Origin: JACVRW01 sp963765135
Lineage (GTDB): Bacteria; Actinomycetota; Thermoleophilia; Solirubrobacterales; Thermoleophilaceae
Assembly (NCBI GenBank): GCA_963765135.1
Contig: CAVXUX010000008.1
Location: 248,001-312,000, forward strand
Reading direction: 5' to 3'
Length of the DNA: 64,000 nucleotides
Part shown: positions 36,862 through 45,962 of the stretch, one piece after another
Layout: each line of letters begins with the position of its first letter
Position numbering within the stretch: position 1 is the first letter of the stretch
Translations under genes and position numbers: made by a program
The notes under the pieces: generated by a model
What the model saw: the letters and a program-made list of their open reading frames with translations, nothing else
Databases searched by the model: none
Told to the model about the DNA's origin: nothing

Positions 36862-38349
36862 ATGCGCAAGCTGCTGATCGCCCTTGCGGCGCTCACGGCC
36901 GCAGTGGTGGCCACCGCGCTCAGCTTCGGCTCGAGCCACCGCGAAGCGCCCGGGATCCTGAAGGATCCTACGGCCGACAACACGGACGTCTGGGCCTACA
37001 CGGCTCCCGACGCGCCAGACAGCCTGACGGTTGTCGCCAACTGGATCCCGCTCGCGGATCCGGCCGGCGGGCCGAATTTCTACCCGCTGGACGAGAACGC
37101 TCGTTACTACGTGAAGATCGACAACACGGGTGACGGGTATGAGGACGTTGCTTACCGCTGGAAGTTCAAGACGCGGTACCGCAGCCCGAACTCGTTCCTC
37201 TACGCGGCTCCGCAGGTCACCTCGGTCAACGACAAGGACCTCAACCTGGTCCAGACCTATGACCTCTACAAGGAGACGTACAACAAGCACCGCCGGCTGG
37301 TCCACAGCAAGCGCATCGCCAACGACGCGCCGGTGGTACCCGACAACGTCGGGCCCAAGACGATCCCGAACTTCGCCCAGGTCGAGGCGGGGGGCGTCAC
37401 CCACCTGAGGGGCGGCGGCAAGACGATCGTGACCCCGGCCGACGATGCGTTCTTCGTCGACCTCGGTGCGATCTTCGACGGGATCAACATCGACATGCCC
37501 GGCCGGCCGAACGTCGGTCTCGGCAACCAGGGCGGTGGCAAGGACGACGTGGCTGGTTACAACACCAAGTCATTCGTCCTGCAGGTGCCTGAGCGTGAGG
37601 TCACGCGCGATGGCAAGTCGGTCGCCGGCGCGAAGGCCGGCAACGCCGTGGTCGGCGTGTGGTCGACGACCGAGCGCAAGCATCACTCGGTCCTGGGGAG
37701 CAGCGCGTCGCGCAAGCACAAGGGCGGCAAGCACTCCGGCTCCGGCCATGGCGGCTGGGTCCAGGTCAGCCGACTCGGGAATCCCCTCATCAACGAGGTG
37801 ATCATCCCGATCGGCAAGAAGGACAAGTTCAACGCCACGTCCCCCGCGGACGACGCGAAGAACTTCGGAACGTTCGCGCTCAACCCGGAGCCGGCGCGCA
37901 TTCTGAATGCGCTCTTCAACCTGGGTATCAAGGAGACGAACCGGACCGACATCGTCCAGGCCCTGCTGACCGGGGTGCCCGGACTCACGCAGATCGGTAA
38001 GAACCCGGCTGCGGCCGACACGCTCAAGCTCAACCTGGGCGTGTCACCCTCGGCGAACCCCAACCGCTTCGGCGTCCTGGCGGGCGACACCGCCGGGTTC
38101 CCGAACGGTCGGCGGCTCACCGATGACGTCGTCGACATCGAGCTCCGCGTGATCGCGGGGGCGCTGCTGATGCCCAACCAGGGCGGCAAGCAGATCCCGC
38201 TCGGCGACGGCGTCGACCAGAACGACAAGCCGCTGCGGGCGCAGTTCCCGTACGTCGCTCTGGCGAACGACGGATTCAACAGCCAGCTCAAGCGGACCGA
38301 GCCGCAGCACGCACCCGTGCCGCAGCCGCCGCCTGCGCAGCTGCCGTAA
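36862..38349 (+). CDS. DUF4331-family exported protein
   Basis: 495 residues from ATG 36862 behind AAAGGAGG. A signal peptide (LLIALAALTAAVVATALSFGSS) precedes the family opening SHREAPGILKDPTADNTDVWAYTAPDAPDSLTVVANWIPL. The DUF4331 fold follows with repeats of the FxVPxREV/FALNPEPARILNALFNLGI type. A His/Lys/Gly-rich insertion near residue 285 (KHHSVLGSSASRKHKGGKHS) looks like a flexible metal- or anion-binding loop. No biochemical function has been established for the family to my knowledge. A hairpin separates it from the TPR gene; the following two NicO metal transporters make metal handling an attractive, unproven role. Confidence 0.85.
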   Translation: MRKLLIALAALTAAVVATALSFGSSHREAPGILKDPTADNTDVWAYTAPDAPDSLTVVANWIPLADPAGGPNFYPLDENARYYVKIDNTGDGYEDVAYRWKFKTRYRSPNSFLYAAPQVTSVNDKDLNLVQTYDLYKETYNKHRRLVHSKRIANDAPVVPDNVGPKTIPNFAQVEAGGVTHLRGGGKTIVTPADDAFFVDLGAIFDGINIDMPGRPNVGLGNQGGGKDDVAGYNTKSFVLQVPEREVTRDGKSVAGAKAGNAVVGVWSTTERKHHSVLGSSASRKHKGGKHSGSGHGGWVQVSRLGNPLINEVIIPIGKKDKFNATSPADDAKNFGTFALNPEPARILNALFNLGIKETNRTDIVQALLTGVPGLTQIGKNPAAADTLKLNLGVSPSANPNRFGVLAGDTAGFPNGRRLTDDVVDIELRVIAGALLMPNQGGKQIPLGDGVDQNDKPLRAQFPYVALANDGFNSQLKRTEPQHAPVPQPPPAQLP

Positions 38350-38360
38350 CACCCGGGGCT

Positions 38361-38399
38361 CCGGCCCGCCCACTCGCCGACAGGCGGGTGGGCGGCCGG
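38361..38399 (+). terminator. Strong hairpin after DUF4331
   Basis: CCGCCCACTCGCC (38366-38378), loop GACA, GGCGGGTGGGCGG (38383-38395) form 13 pairs with one G-U; four further pairs extend it past a one-base bulge (CCGG 38361-38364 with CCGG 38396-38399). It sits 12 bp after the stop. It may lower expression of the downstream TPR-NicO genes rather than end the transcript. Confidence 0.65.
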
Positions 38400-38439
38400 A
38401 CCGCCGGCCACCACTGATCCCCTCTCCCCACCGAGGCCA

Positions 38440-39743
38440 ATGACCGCGATACGACCAAATCTCCTCAAGCTTCTGGCCCCGCTGGCCACCTTCGCCTGCG
38501 GGCTCGTCCTGTTCCTCGCGCTCAACCACACAGGCGACGTCGACCTGCCGGGGAGCACCGCCGGCGTGGAAGTCGATCTGCCAGCGAGCGCCTCGACCGA
38601 CCAGCGCATCGCCATCCTCCAGCGCGCGGCGCGCGACGGGCTCGTCGGCGCCGAGGGCTACGCCTCACTCGGCAACGCCTACCTGCAGAAGGCCCGCGAG
38701 AACGGCGACCCCGGCTATTACTCACGCGCCGAACGCAGCTTCGACGCTGCCCTCCGTCGCGACGGTCGCAACGTGGGCGCCGTGCTCGGCGCCGGCACGC
38801 TGGCCGGACTGCGTCACGACTTCCGCGAGCAGCTGCGCCTGGGCATCCAAGCGCGCGGGCTCGAGCCCGGACTCGCGGCCTTCCCTGTTATCGCCGACGC
38901 GCAGATCGAACTCGGCCGGTACGGCGCCGCCGAGCGAACGATCCAGCGCATGCTCGACGTCAAGCCGAACCTGGCCTCTTACGCGCGCGCGTCTTACCTT
39001 CGCGAGCTGTCCGGCGACATTGCCGGCGCGATCGAAGCGATGAAGCTGGCGGCTTCCGCCGGCGGGACGCGTGAGAACGTGGCCTACGTCCAGGTGCTGC
39101 TGGGCGACCTCGAGCTGCAGCGCGGTCGCGTCGGCGCGGCCCGGCTGGCGTACACGTCGGCCCTGCGCGCGCTGCCGGGCTACCCGGCCGGAATGGTTGG
39201 ACTCGCACGAGCTGACGCGGCGGGCGGCGATCTGGGGAGAGCCGCCGCCCGCCTGCGTCGGGCCGCCTCGCGGCTGCCGCTGACCTCGACGCTTGGCCTG
39301 CTGGCGCAGGTGGAGGGGGCGCTTGGTCATCCGGCAGCCGCGGCGGCCGCACTGGACACCGCGCGTGCACAGCAGCGGCTCTACCGGGCCGCCGCCACCG
39401 CGCCGGACGCCGAGGCGGTCCTGTTCGAGGCCGACCACGGCTCGCCCGCGGCCGCCGTGGCGCTGGGGCGCCGGGTCTGGTCGGCGGCGCCAAGCGTGCG
39501 CTCGGCGGACGCCTTGGGTTGGGCGCTGACGCGCGCGGGCCGCCCGGCTGCCGGGTACGCGCTTCGCCCGGCGCGCCGTGGCGCTCGGCTCGCGCGACGG
39601 CTTGTTCCGGCTGCACGCCGGGATAGCGGCCAGGGAAGCGGGCCTGGCCGGCCCGGCCGCGCGGCACCTCGGGATCGCATTCGCCGCCCGGGCCGCGCTG
39701 GCGCCCGAGGCGCGGCGCATTGCTCGAGGAGGCGCGGCGATGA
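38440..39743 (+). CDS. Membrane-anchored TPR protein
   Basis: About 433 residues. One N-terminal span (LLKLLAPLATFACGLVLFLALN) leads to TPR-like repeats outside the membrane: GYASLGNAYLQKARENGDPGYYSRAERSFDAAL, ELGRYGAAERTIQRMLDVKPN, LLGDLELQRGRVGAARLAYTSALRALPG and later copies. Two apparent extra bases near 39571 and 39722 interrupt the end; repaired it stops at TGA 39741-39743, overlapping the NicO start. It is probably a scaffold for the DUF4331 protein or the transporters of the same cluster. Confidence 0.72.
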
Positions 39744-41170
39744 GGCCCACCAATCTGACATTCGGCACCTATTTGATGCACAACGTCAGACTCGTCGCGG
39801 TTGCCCTGGTTGCCGCCGTTGCGCTGGCGCTGACGACGGCGCCCGCAGCGACCGCCCACCCCCTCGGCAACTTCAGCGTCAACCACCTCAGCACGGTCAG
39901 CGTCTCGGACGACCACGTGGACGTCCGCTACGTCCTCGACCAGGCGGAGATCCCCACGGTTCAAGAGGAGGGCCTCTCCTCCGCCGAGGTGCTGGCCCGC
40001 AAGCGGGCCGAGGTCGAGCGGCGGCTGGTGCTGCTCGTCGACGGCCGGCGCGTCGAGCTGGTGCCGGCCGGAAAGCCGAAGCTGACCTTCCCCGCCGGCG
40101 CAGGCGGGCTCAAGACGACGCGCTTGGAGCTCGCCCTGCGAGCCGAGGTCGAAGGCGCGCACCGGGTCGAGCTGCACGACGGCACCTTCCCCGGGCGGAT
40201 CGGGTGGAAGGCCGTCGTCTCGGCCCCTGGCGAGGGCACCGCGGTCCGCACCCAAGCGCCGAGCGGCGACCCCACGAACGGCCTGCGCGCCTACCCGCAG
40301 GACCTGCTGACCAGCCCGCTCGACCGGCGCGACGCCAGCTTCCGCGTCGAAGCCGGCGACGGGACCCTGATCGCCCCGAAGGGCGAGACGGGCGGGGCCG
40401 TCGAGACGCGCGCCGAGGAAGACGGCTTCGCCGGCCTGTTCGAGGACGCCGCCTCAGGCGAGGGCGTGCTCCTCCTGCTCCTCCTTGCCGCATTTGGCTG
40501 GGGCGCGCTGCACGCGCTGTCGCCCGGCCACGGCAAGGCCATGGTGGCCGCCTACCTGGTCGGGACCCGCGGCAAGCCGCGGCACGCGATCGCGCTGGGC
40601 GCCACGGTCACGGTCACCCACACGATCGGCGTGTTCGCGCTCGGGGTGGTGACGCTGGCGCTGTCCCAGTACGTGCTGCCGGAGGACCTCTATCCCTGGC
40701 TGACGCTGGTCTCGGGCCTGCTTGTGGTCACGATCGGGGCGGGCGTGCTGCGCACGCGGATGCGCAAGGCGCGCCATGCGCGAGCGCATACGCACGGCCA
40801 CGCGCACCAGCACGAGCACGGCCACTCGCACGAGCACGGCCACTCGCACGAGCACGATCTGAGCTGGAAGGGCCTGCTCGGCATGGGGACGGCCGCCGGC
40901 CTGATCCCCTGCCCGTCGGCTCTCGTCGTCCTGCTGGCCGCGATCTCGCAGCACGAGGTGGCCCTCGGGCTGCTGATGATCACGGCCTTCAGCTTGGGCC
41001 TCGCGGCGACCTTGACGGGCCTCGGCCTGATCGTCGTCTCGGCCCGCAGATGGATCCCGCACCGCCTCGCCGCAGGGCGGCTGGCCGCAGTACTGCCCGC
41101 GGCGTCGGCGCTCTTGATCGTCGGCGTCGGATGCGTCCTGACCGCGAGAGCGGTCCCGGGCGTCGTCTAG
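39740..41170 (+). CDS. NicO-type nickel/cobalt exporter-like membrane protein
   Basis: 476 residues from ATG 39740, preceded by GAGGAGG and overlapping the TPR stop. A signal/TM segment (LVAVALVAAVALALTTAPAATA) and an extracytoplasmic domain of about 200 residues (HPLGNFSVNHLSTVSVSDDHVDVRYVLDQAEIPT) come first. The NicO transporter follows (about residue 240 on), with WGALHALSPGHGKAMVAAYLVG as the family's first His/Asp-type signature, six spans, and a long histidine-rich loop near residues 350-375. Histidine-rich loops and this fold indicate Ni2+/Co2+ transport, often efflux (RcnA-like). Paired with a second NicO protein. Confidence 0.85.
   Translation: MRPTNLTFGTYLMHNVRLVAVALVAAVALALTTAPAATAHPLGNFSVNHLSTVSVSDDHVDVRYVLDQAEIPTVQEEGLSSAEVLARKRAEVERRLVLLVDGRRVELVPAGKPKLTFPAGAGGLKTTRLELALRAEVEGAHRVELHDGTFPGRIGWKAVVSAPGEGTAVRTQAPSGDPTNGLRAYPQDLLTSPLDRRDASFRVEAGDGTLIAPKGETGGAVETRAEEDGFAGLFEDAASGEGVLLLLLLAAFGWGALHALSPGHGKAMVAAYLVGTRGKPRHAIALGATVTVTHTIGVFALGVVTLALSQYVLPEDLYPWLTLVSGLLVVTIGAGVLRTRMRKARHARAHTHGHAHQHEHGHSHEHGHSHEHDLSWKGLLGMGTAAGLIPCPSALVVLLAAISQHEVALGLLMITAFSLGLAATLTGLGLIVVSARRWIPHRLAAGRLAAVLPAASALLIVGVGCVLTARAVPGVV
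40811..40857 (+). repeat. 18-bp tandem repeat encoding His-rich loop
   Basis: CACGAGCACGGCCACTCG is repeated at 40811 and 40829, with a third partial copy from 40847. Each unit encodes HEHGHS. The in-frame repeat can change loop length without disrupting the NicO protein. Confidence 0.85.
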
Positions 41171-41190
41171 CGACAAATGGAGGACTCGCG

Positions 41191-41931
41191 ATGAATTTCG
41201 AATTCCTGTTCAAGCCGGTCGAGGAGCTCGACTCGCTGATCACCGGCCTCTTCGACGGGGCGCCGCTGCTGGTGGCGCTCGGAATCGCCTTCCTGCTCGG
41301 CCTGCGCCATGCGTCGGACCCCGACCACCTGGTCGCGGTGACCTCGCTGGTCGCCGCCGAGGACGGCGACACCCGCAAGGCCGCGCGCCTCGGCGCGTGG
41401 TGGGGAATCGGGCACTCCGGAGCATTGGTCGCGATCGGCATCCCTCTGATCGCGTTCAAGACCGAGCTGCCGGCGTGGCTCGAAAGCGGGGCCGAGAAGG
41501 CGATCGGGATCGTGATCCTCGTCCTCGCCGCGCGCGTGATCTACAAGTGGGCACGCGGGGACTACCGGGCGACGGCGCACGCCCACGACGACGGTCACCG
41601 GACCCGCCGTCACCTCAGAAGGGGCCACGACCACCGCCACGTCAAGGTGCGCACGCCGGGCCAGGCGCTCTCGATCGGGCTGCTGCACGGGCTCGCCGGA
41701 ACCGGCGCGATCGTGCTGTTGCTGATCGCCGCGCTCCCGTCGAGGCTCGAGGCAGGGCTGGCCCTGGCCGTCTTCGCCCCGATGTCGATCGTGTCGATGG
41801 CCGCGCTCACGGCGGCGTTCGCCTGGGTCCTGACCCGACCGATCATCGAGCCCGTCTACCGCACGGTGCTGATCCCGGGCCTGGGGGCGTTCGGAATGGT
41901 CTTCGGCCTCTGGTACGCGGGGCTGGCCTAG
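41191..41931 (+). CDS. Second NicO-type nickel/cobalt transporter
   Basis: 246 residues from ATG 41191 (ATGGAGGA upstream). Six spans with the full NicO/HoxN signature LLGLRHASDPDHLVAVTSL (HxxDxDH) in TM1, WWGIGHSGALVAIG in TM2, a short His-rich loop AHAHDDGHRTRRHLRRGHDHRHVK, and LLHGLAGTGAIVLLLI (HGxxGTGA) in TM4. It closely resembles HoxN/NixA-like importers more than the preceding, RcnA-like protein. Its stop shares CTAG with the next convergent gene. Confidence 0.85.
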   Translation: MNFEFLFKPVEELDSLITGLFDGAPLLVALGIAFLLGLRHASDPDHLVAVTSLVAAEDGDTRKAARLGAWWGIGHSGALVAIGIPLIAFKTELPAWLESGAEKAIGIVILVLAARVIYKWARGDYRATAHAHDDGHRTRRHLRRGHDHRHVKVRTPGQALSIGLLHGLAGTGAIVLLLIAALPSRLEAGLALAVFAPMSIVSMAALTAAFAWVLTRPIIEPVYRTVLIPGLGAFGMVFGLWYAGLA

Positions 41932-42365
41932 CCACCCGTCTGATACGCGCGCAGGGCCAGCGTGAGGATGAGCAGCGCGCCAACCGTCATCACGCCCATC
42001 TCACCGAGCGCCACCCTGCGCGCCAGCGTGATCTGCTCCGCTCGGTCGAGCGCGTCCACGTCCTCCACGCCCTCGAGCTCGCGCTGCGCGACCCCGGCTC
42101 GCATGCCCTCGCTGATCAGCGATACGAACAGCGGCACGATCCCGTAGATCACGTGCAGGCCGTCCGGCGCCGACGCTCCGCGGGCCAGCAGCAACAGGCC
42201 CAGCACCGCCTGCACGACGACCGTCGCCTGGGCCGCCCGCAGCAGCGGCCAGAACGCGATCGCCGCGCGCGCGTTGTGTCTCAGCCACCCCACGGCGCCC
42301 CACCCGGCGGCCACCGCGTTGGTCACGAGCACGGCAATTCCGACGACCATGTGAAAGCCGCTCAA
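41928..42365 (-). CDS. Four-span membrane protein, function unknown
   Basis: 145 residues from TTG 42365 (AAAGGA upstream; ATG 42350 is an alternative). Four hydrophobic spans: VVGIAVLVTNAVAAGWGAVGWL, ATVVVQAVLGLLLLA, LHVIYGIVPLFVSLISEGM and MGVMTVGALLILTLALRAY. The loop between spans 3 and 4 is acidic/amphipathic (RELEGVEDVDALDRAEQITLARRVA). Conserved-looking HVIYG and two further histidines could bind haem, but I do not recognise a family. Divergent from nuoA by 62 bp. Confidence 0.65.
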   Translation of the reverse strand: MSGFHMVVGIAVLVTNAVAAGWGAVGWLRHNARAAIAFWPLLRAAQATVVVQAVLGLLLLARGASAPDGLHVIYGIVPLFVSLISEGMRAGVAQRELEGVEDVDALDRAEQITLARRVALGEMGVMTVGALLILTLALRAYQTGG

Positions 42366-42409
42366 CGGGTGTCCTTTGGCACTATGTAGCCCCGCCGCAC
42401 AAAGTTGCG

Positions 42410-42415
42410 TTATAC
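42410..42415 (+). promoter_or_regulatory. Possible -10 of the nuo operon
   Basis: TTATAC lies 12 nt before the nuoA GTG (42428) in the only A/T-containing patch of the divergent gap. With a start point about 7 nt on, the leader would be 5 nt or less. No -35 match at usual spacing is visible. Confidence 0.35.
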
Positions 42416-42427
42416 CTCCCGGCTGGA

Positions 42428-42784
42428 GTGCTGAAGAGCTACCTGCCAGCCCTTGTCTTCCTGCTTCTGGGAATCGGGATAGGCACCGCCTTTACGCACG
42501 CGAACAGCCTGCTCGGCCCCAAGCGTCCGGGTAAGACGAAGAGCGAGCCCTACGAGAGCGGTCTGCCCTCCGAGGTCAAGAAGAGCTTCCGCTTCGGGAT
42601 CAGCTTCTACTTGATCGCGATGCTCTTCATCCTGTTCGACATCGAGGTCGTCTTCCTCTACCCGGTCGCGCTCCAGCTCGAGGTGCTCGGGACGTTCGCC
42701 CTCGTGGAGACGATCGTGTTCATCGCGCTGCTCATGGTGGCGTTCGTGTTCGTCTGGCGGAGGGGAGCGCTCGAATGGAAGTAA
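42428..42784 (+). CDS. nuoA: NADH-quinone oxidoreductase subunit A
   Basis: 118 residues, GTG start. Three spans; the conserved acidic loop KSEPYESGLPSEVKKSFRFGISFYLIAMLFILFDIEVVFLYP is the family hallmark. It forms part of the membrane arm near the quinone-binding site of complex I. It overlaps nuoB by 10 bp and opens a 14-gene operon running to 57151. Confidence 0.95.
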   Translation: MLKSYLPALVFLLLGIGIGTAFTHANSLLGPKRPGKTKSEPYESGLPSEVKKSFRFGISFYLIAMLFILFDIEVVFLYPVALQLEVLGTFALVETIVFIALLMVAFVFVWRRGALEWK

Positions 42785-43389
42785 CTCGCACGCGCGTGGA
42801 AGACATGCGCGTACGCGGCCTCAAGGCCCAGCAGATGCTGCGCGGCGAGCTGGCCGGCAAGGACCTCGAGGAGTTCGTCCAGGAGCGGCTGCTGTTCACG
42901 CGGTTCGAGACGGCGCAGAACTGGGCCCGCAAGAACGCGATCTTCCCGCTCGGCTTCGGGCTCGCCTGCTGCGCGATCGAGATGATCACCGTGATCGGCT
43001 CGCCCCGGAACGACCTCGCCCGCTTCGGCGCCGAGGCGATCCGCTTCACCCCGCGCCAAGCCGACCTGCTGATCCTGTCCGGGCGCGTCTCGATCAAGAT
43101 GGCCACGATCATCCGCCGGCTCTACGACCAGATGCTCGAGCCGAAGTGGGTGATCGCGATGGGCGCCTGCTCCTCCAGCGCCGGCATGTTCAACAACTAC
43201 GCGGTCGTCCAGGGCGCCGACAAGTTCCTGCCCGTGGACGTATACGTGCCGGGCTGTCCGCCCCGTCCCGAGGCCCTCATCTACGGGATCATGAAGCTGC
43301 AGGACAAGATCATGGGCAAGCCCGACATGGGCTGGCGCGAGCGCTACCAGGCCTACGGCACGGAGGAAGTGGAGCCCGGCGTTGCCTGA
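42775..43389 (+). CDS. nuoB: NADH-quinone oxidoreductase subunit B
   Basis: 204 residues. Carries cluster N2: adjacent cysteines in FGLACCAIEMI plus Cys in AMGACSSSAGMF and VPGCPPRPEALI. An N-terminal 40-residue extension precedes the conserved core. Peripheral-arm subunit that passes electrons to quinone. Overlaps nuoA and nuoC. Confidence 0.96.
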   Translation: MEVTRTRVEDMRVRGLKAQQMLRGELAGKDLEEFVQERLLFTRFETAQNWARKNAIFPLGFGLACCAIEMITVIGSPRNDLARFGAEAIRFTPRQADLLILSGRVSIKMATIIRRLYDQMLEPKWVIAMGACSSSAGMFNNYAVVQGADKFLPVDVYVPGCPPRPEALIYGIMKLQDKIMGKPDMGWRERYQAYGTEEVEPGVA

Positions 43390-43904
43390 CGCCACCGGGC
43401 TCGAGCTGATCGCCCAGCGCATCCGCACCTCGCTCGGCGACGAGGCGGTCACCGGGACCACCTACTACCGCGAGCAGGCCACCGTCGACGTCGCGCCGGC
43501 CGCGGTGCGAGACGTGCTCGCGTACCTGAGGACGGACGACGAGGAGCCCTGGCCCGGCCTGTCGAGCCTGCACGGGGTCGACTACCTGCCCGAGGAGCCG
43601 CGGCTCGGCGTCCACTACCAGCTGCTGTCCATGGAGCGCTGCGACCGCCTCAACGTGCGCACGCGCGTGGGCGTGGACGACGCGCAGCCTGCCGACCGTC
43701 GTCGACCTCTTCCCCACGGCCGACTTCCAGGAGCGCGAGGTGTACGACATGTTCGGCGTCGTCTTCGACGGCCACCCGGACATGCGTCGCATCCTGCTCC
43801 CGGAGGACTACACGGGATACCCGCAGCGGCGCGACTTCCCGCTGGGCGGCGAGCCCGTCCTGTTCACGTTCAACGAGCACAAGTACCCGCGCTGGTATGA
43901 CTGA
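43382..43904 (+). CDS. nuoC: NADH-quinone oxidoreductase subunit C
   Basis: About 173 residues from TTG 43382. WPGLSSLHGVDYLPEEPRLGVHYQLLSMERCDRLNVRTRVGVDDAQ continues, after one apparent extra base near 43690, as LPTVVDLFPTADFQEREVYDMFGVVFDGHPDMRRILLPEDYTGYPQRRDFPL, the 30-kDa subunit signature. Stop 43902-43904 overlaps the nuoD start at 43897. Confidence 0.9.
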
Positions 43905-45147
43905 CGATCCGCTGAGCGTCCCCTACCGCGAGCGCGAGCGCTCGGTGACGATGGAGCCGATGGGGGCCGGCGACGAGCCCCACGAGGAGCTGCTCACGCT
44001 CAACATGGGCCCGCACCACCCGGCCACGCACGGGGTGCTGCGCCTGCTGACCACGCTCGAGGGCGAGGTCGTGCGCGACATCAAGCCGCTCATCGGCTAC
44101 CTCCACACCGGCATCGAGAAGAGCTGCGAGGACCAGCAGTACTGGAAGGTCATCACGTTCGTCGAGCGGGCGGACTACCTCGCCTACTACTTCAACGCGG
44201 CCGCGTACTGCATGTCGGTCGAGAAGCTGCTCGAGATCGAGGTGCCGGACCGCGCCGAGTACCTGCGCGTGATCCACATGGAGCTGAACCGGATCGCGTC
44301 GCACCTGTTCGCGCTCGCCACCGGCGCGCTCGACCTCGGCGCGGTCACGATGCTCTGGTGGGGCTGCCGCGACCGCGACCTGGTGCTCGACCTGTTCGAG
44401 ATGTCGTCGGGCCAGCGCATGCACCCGCGCTACATCCAGATCGGCGGCGTGTTCGAGGACATCCCGCCCGGCTGGGTCGAGCAGACGCGCAAGTTCCTCA
44501 AGCTGATGCCGACCCGCCTCGACCAGTACGAGGACCTGCTCGACCGCAACGAGATCTGGCTCGAGCGCCTCAAGGGCACCGGGCTGATCTCCCAGGAGCG
44601 CGCGCTCGAGCTGGGCGTGACCGGGCCGCTGCTGCGCGCCACCGGTCATCCCTGGGACCTGCGCAAAGCGATGCCCTACTCCTGCTACGAGGACTTCGAG
44701 TTCGAGATCCCGGTCGGGCACCACGGCGACAACTACGACCGCTTCAAGGTGCGCATGGACGAGATGCGCCAGTCGATCAAGATCGTCGAACAGGCCCTCG
44801 ACGGACTGCCGGAGGGCGACTTCATCACCAGCGACCGCAAGGTGGCGCTGCCGCCGCGCCACGAGCTGGCCACGTCGATGGAGGCGCTGATCCACCACTT
44901 CAAGCTCGTGACCGAGGGCTTCCGCGTGCCGCCCGGAGAGGCGTACACGGCGATCGAGTCGCCGCGCGGAGAGCTGGGCTGCTACGTGCTCGCCGACGGC
45001 TCGGCCAAGCCGGCCCGCGTGCACATCCGCGACCCGAGCTTCGTGAACCTCCAAAGCCTCCCCGACATGGCCCGCGACTCGCTGATCGCCGACTTCATCG
45101 CCTGCATAGCGATGCTCGACCCGATCATCGGAGGGGTGGACCGGTGA
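43897..45147 (+). CDS. nuoD: NADH-quinone oxidoreductase subunit D
   Basis: 416 residues. 49-kDa subunit: NMGPHHPATHGVLRLLTTLEGE, GYLHTGIEKSCED, ELNRIASHLFALATGALDLGA and the C-terminal SFVNLQSLPDMARDSLIADFIACIAMLDPIIGGVDR are intact, including residues that line the quinone pocket with NuoB. No frame break. Confidence 0.97.
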   Translation: MTDDPLSVPYRERERSVTMEPMGAGDEPHEELLTLNMGPHHPATHGVLRLLTTLEGEVVRDIKPLIGYLHTGIEKSCEDQQYWKVITFVERADYLAYYFNAAAYCMSVEKLLEIEVPDRAEYLRVIHMELNRIASHLFALATGALDLGAVTMLWWGCRDRDLVLDLFEMSSGQRMHPRYIQIGGVFEDIPPGWVEQTRKFLKLMPTRLDQYEDLLDRNEIWLERLKGTGLISQERALELGVTGPLLRATGHPWDLRKAMPYSCYEDFEFEIPVGHHGDNYDRFKVRMDEMRQSIKIVEQALDGLPEGDFITSDRKVALPPRHELATSMEALIHHFKLVTEGFRVPPGEAYTAIESPRGELGCYVLADGSAKPARVHIRDPSFVNLQSLPDMARDSLIADFIACIAMLDPIIGGVDR

Positions 45148-45962
45148 CGGGCGATCCGGGCGGCATCCACGCGGTCCCGCTCCCGCCCGGCTGGGACGAG
45201 GCCGTCCGCCTGGACGAGGACCCGGCGACGATTCCCGATCCGGCGTCGATCGACGTCCCCGCCGGTCTGCGCGCCGAGATCGAGGGGCACATGTCGAAGT
45301 ACCCCGAGCGCCACTCGGCGGCCCTGCCCGCGCTCGCCGCCGCGCAGCGCCTGCACGGCTGGTGCTCGCCCGAGGCGATCGACCAGGTGGCCGCGGTCAT
45401 GCAGGTCACGCCCGCGTACCTCTCGAGCGTGGCGACCTTCTACGACATGCTGCGCACCCGTCCGGTCGGCAGCCACTACGTCTACGTGTGCACGAGCGTC
45501 GCCTGCCACCTGCGCAACGCCAAGTCGGTCTACGAGGCGATCGAGCGGCAGGCGGTCGACCAGGGCCTCGAGGACTTCGAGCTGCGCGAGTTCGAGTGTC
45601 TCGGCGCCTGCGACATGGCTCCGATGGCGTCGATCGACGGCCGCTACGTCGGGCCGCTCTCCGAGGACGACGCTCCCGACCTGGTCACCGCCCTCAAGGA
45701 CGGCCGCGAGCCGCTGCCCGGCCGCGGCCTGTCCGACAGCGGCTTCCGCTTGCCGTGGGCCGAGGGAGGCGCGGCGCCCGACCGGCCCGGGCCGCCGTCG
45801 GAGGAACCCGACGTGCACCCCGCCGGCGGCACCTGGGAAGACGCCCAGGTGCTCGACGTGCCGCCCGCGGAGGGCCCGGCGCCGCACCCGCGTCCCATCC
45901 CCCAGCCGCTCGACCCCGGGACCAGCGTGGTGCCCGAAGACGAGGAGGACACCGAAGAGTGA
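45144..45962 (+). CDS. nuoE: NADH-quinone oxidoreductase subunit E with C-terminal tail
   Basis: 272 residues from GTG 45144. Residues about 45-190 are the 24-kDa thioredoxin-like domain with the N1a [2Fe-2S] cysteines in VCTSVACHLRN and ECLGACDMAP. About 80 extra residues after it are Pro/Glu/Asp-rich and probably disordered (GLSDSGFRLPWAEGG, PRPIPQPLDPGT, EDEEDTEE). It overlaps nuoD and nuoF by 4 bp each. Confidence 0.94.
   Translation: MTGDPGGIHAVPLPPGWDEAVRLDEDPATIPDPASIDVPAGLRAEIEGHMSKYPERHSAALPALAAAQRLHGWCSPEAIDQVAAVMQVTPAYLSSVATFYDMLRTRPVGSHYVYVCTSVACHLRNAKSVYEAIERQAVDQGLEDFELREFECLGACDMAPMASIDGRYVGPLSEDDAPDLVTALKDGREPLPGRGLSDSGFRLPWAEGGAAPDRPGPPSEEPDVHPAGGTWEDAQVLDVPPAEGPAPHPRPIPQPLDPGTSVVPEDEEDTEE

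Noticed and set aside
40811..40857. Short tandem repeats as a CRISPR array
   Set aside because: Units are adjacent without spacers, in frame inside a coding region.
38440..41931. One continuous 1163-codon plus frame spanning TPR to NicO
   Set aside because: A by-product of frame changes: only its start and end match protein families; the middle is out of frame with the first NicO gene.
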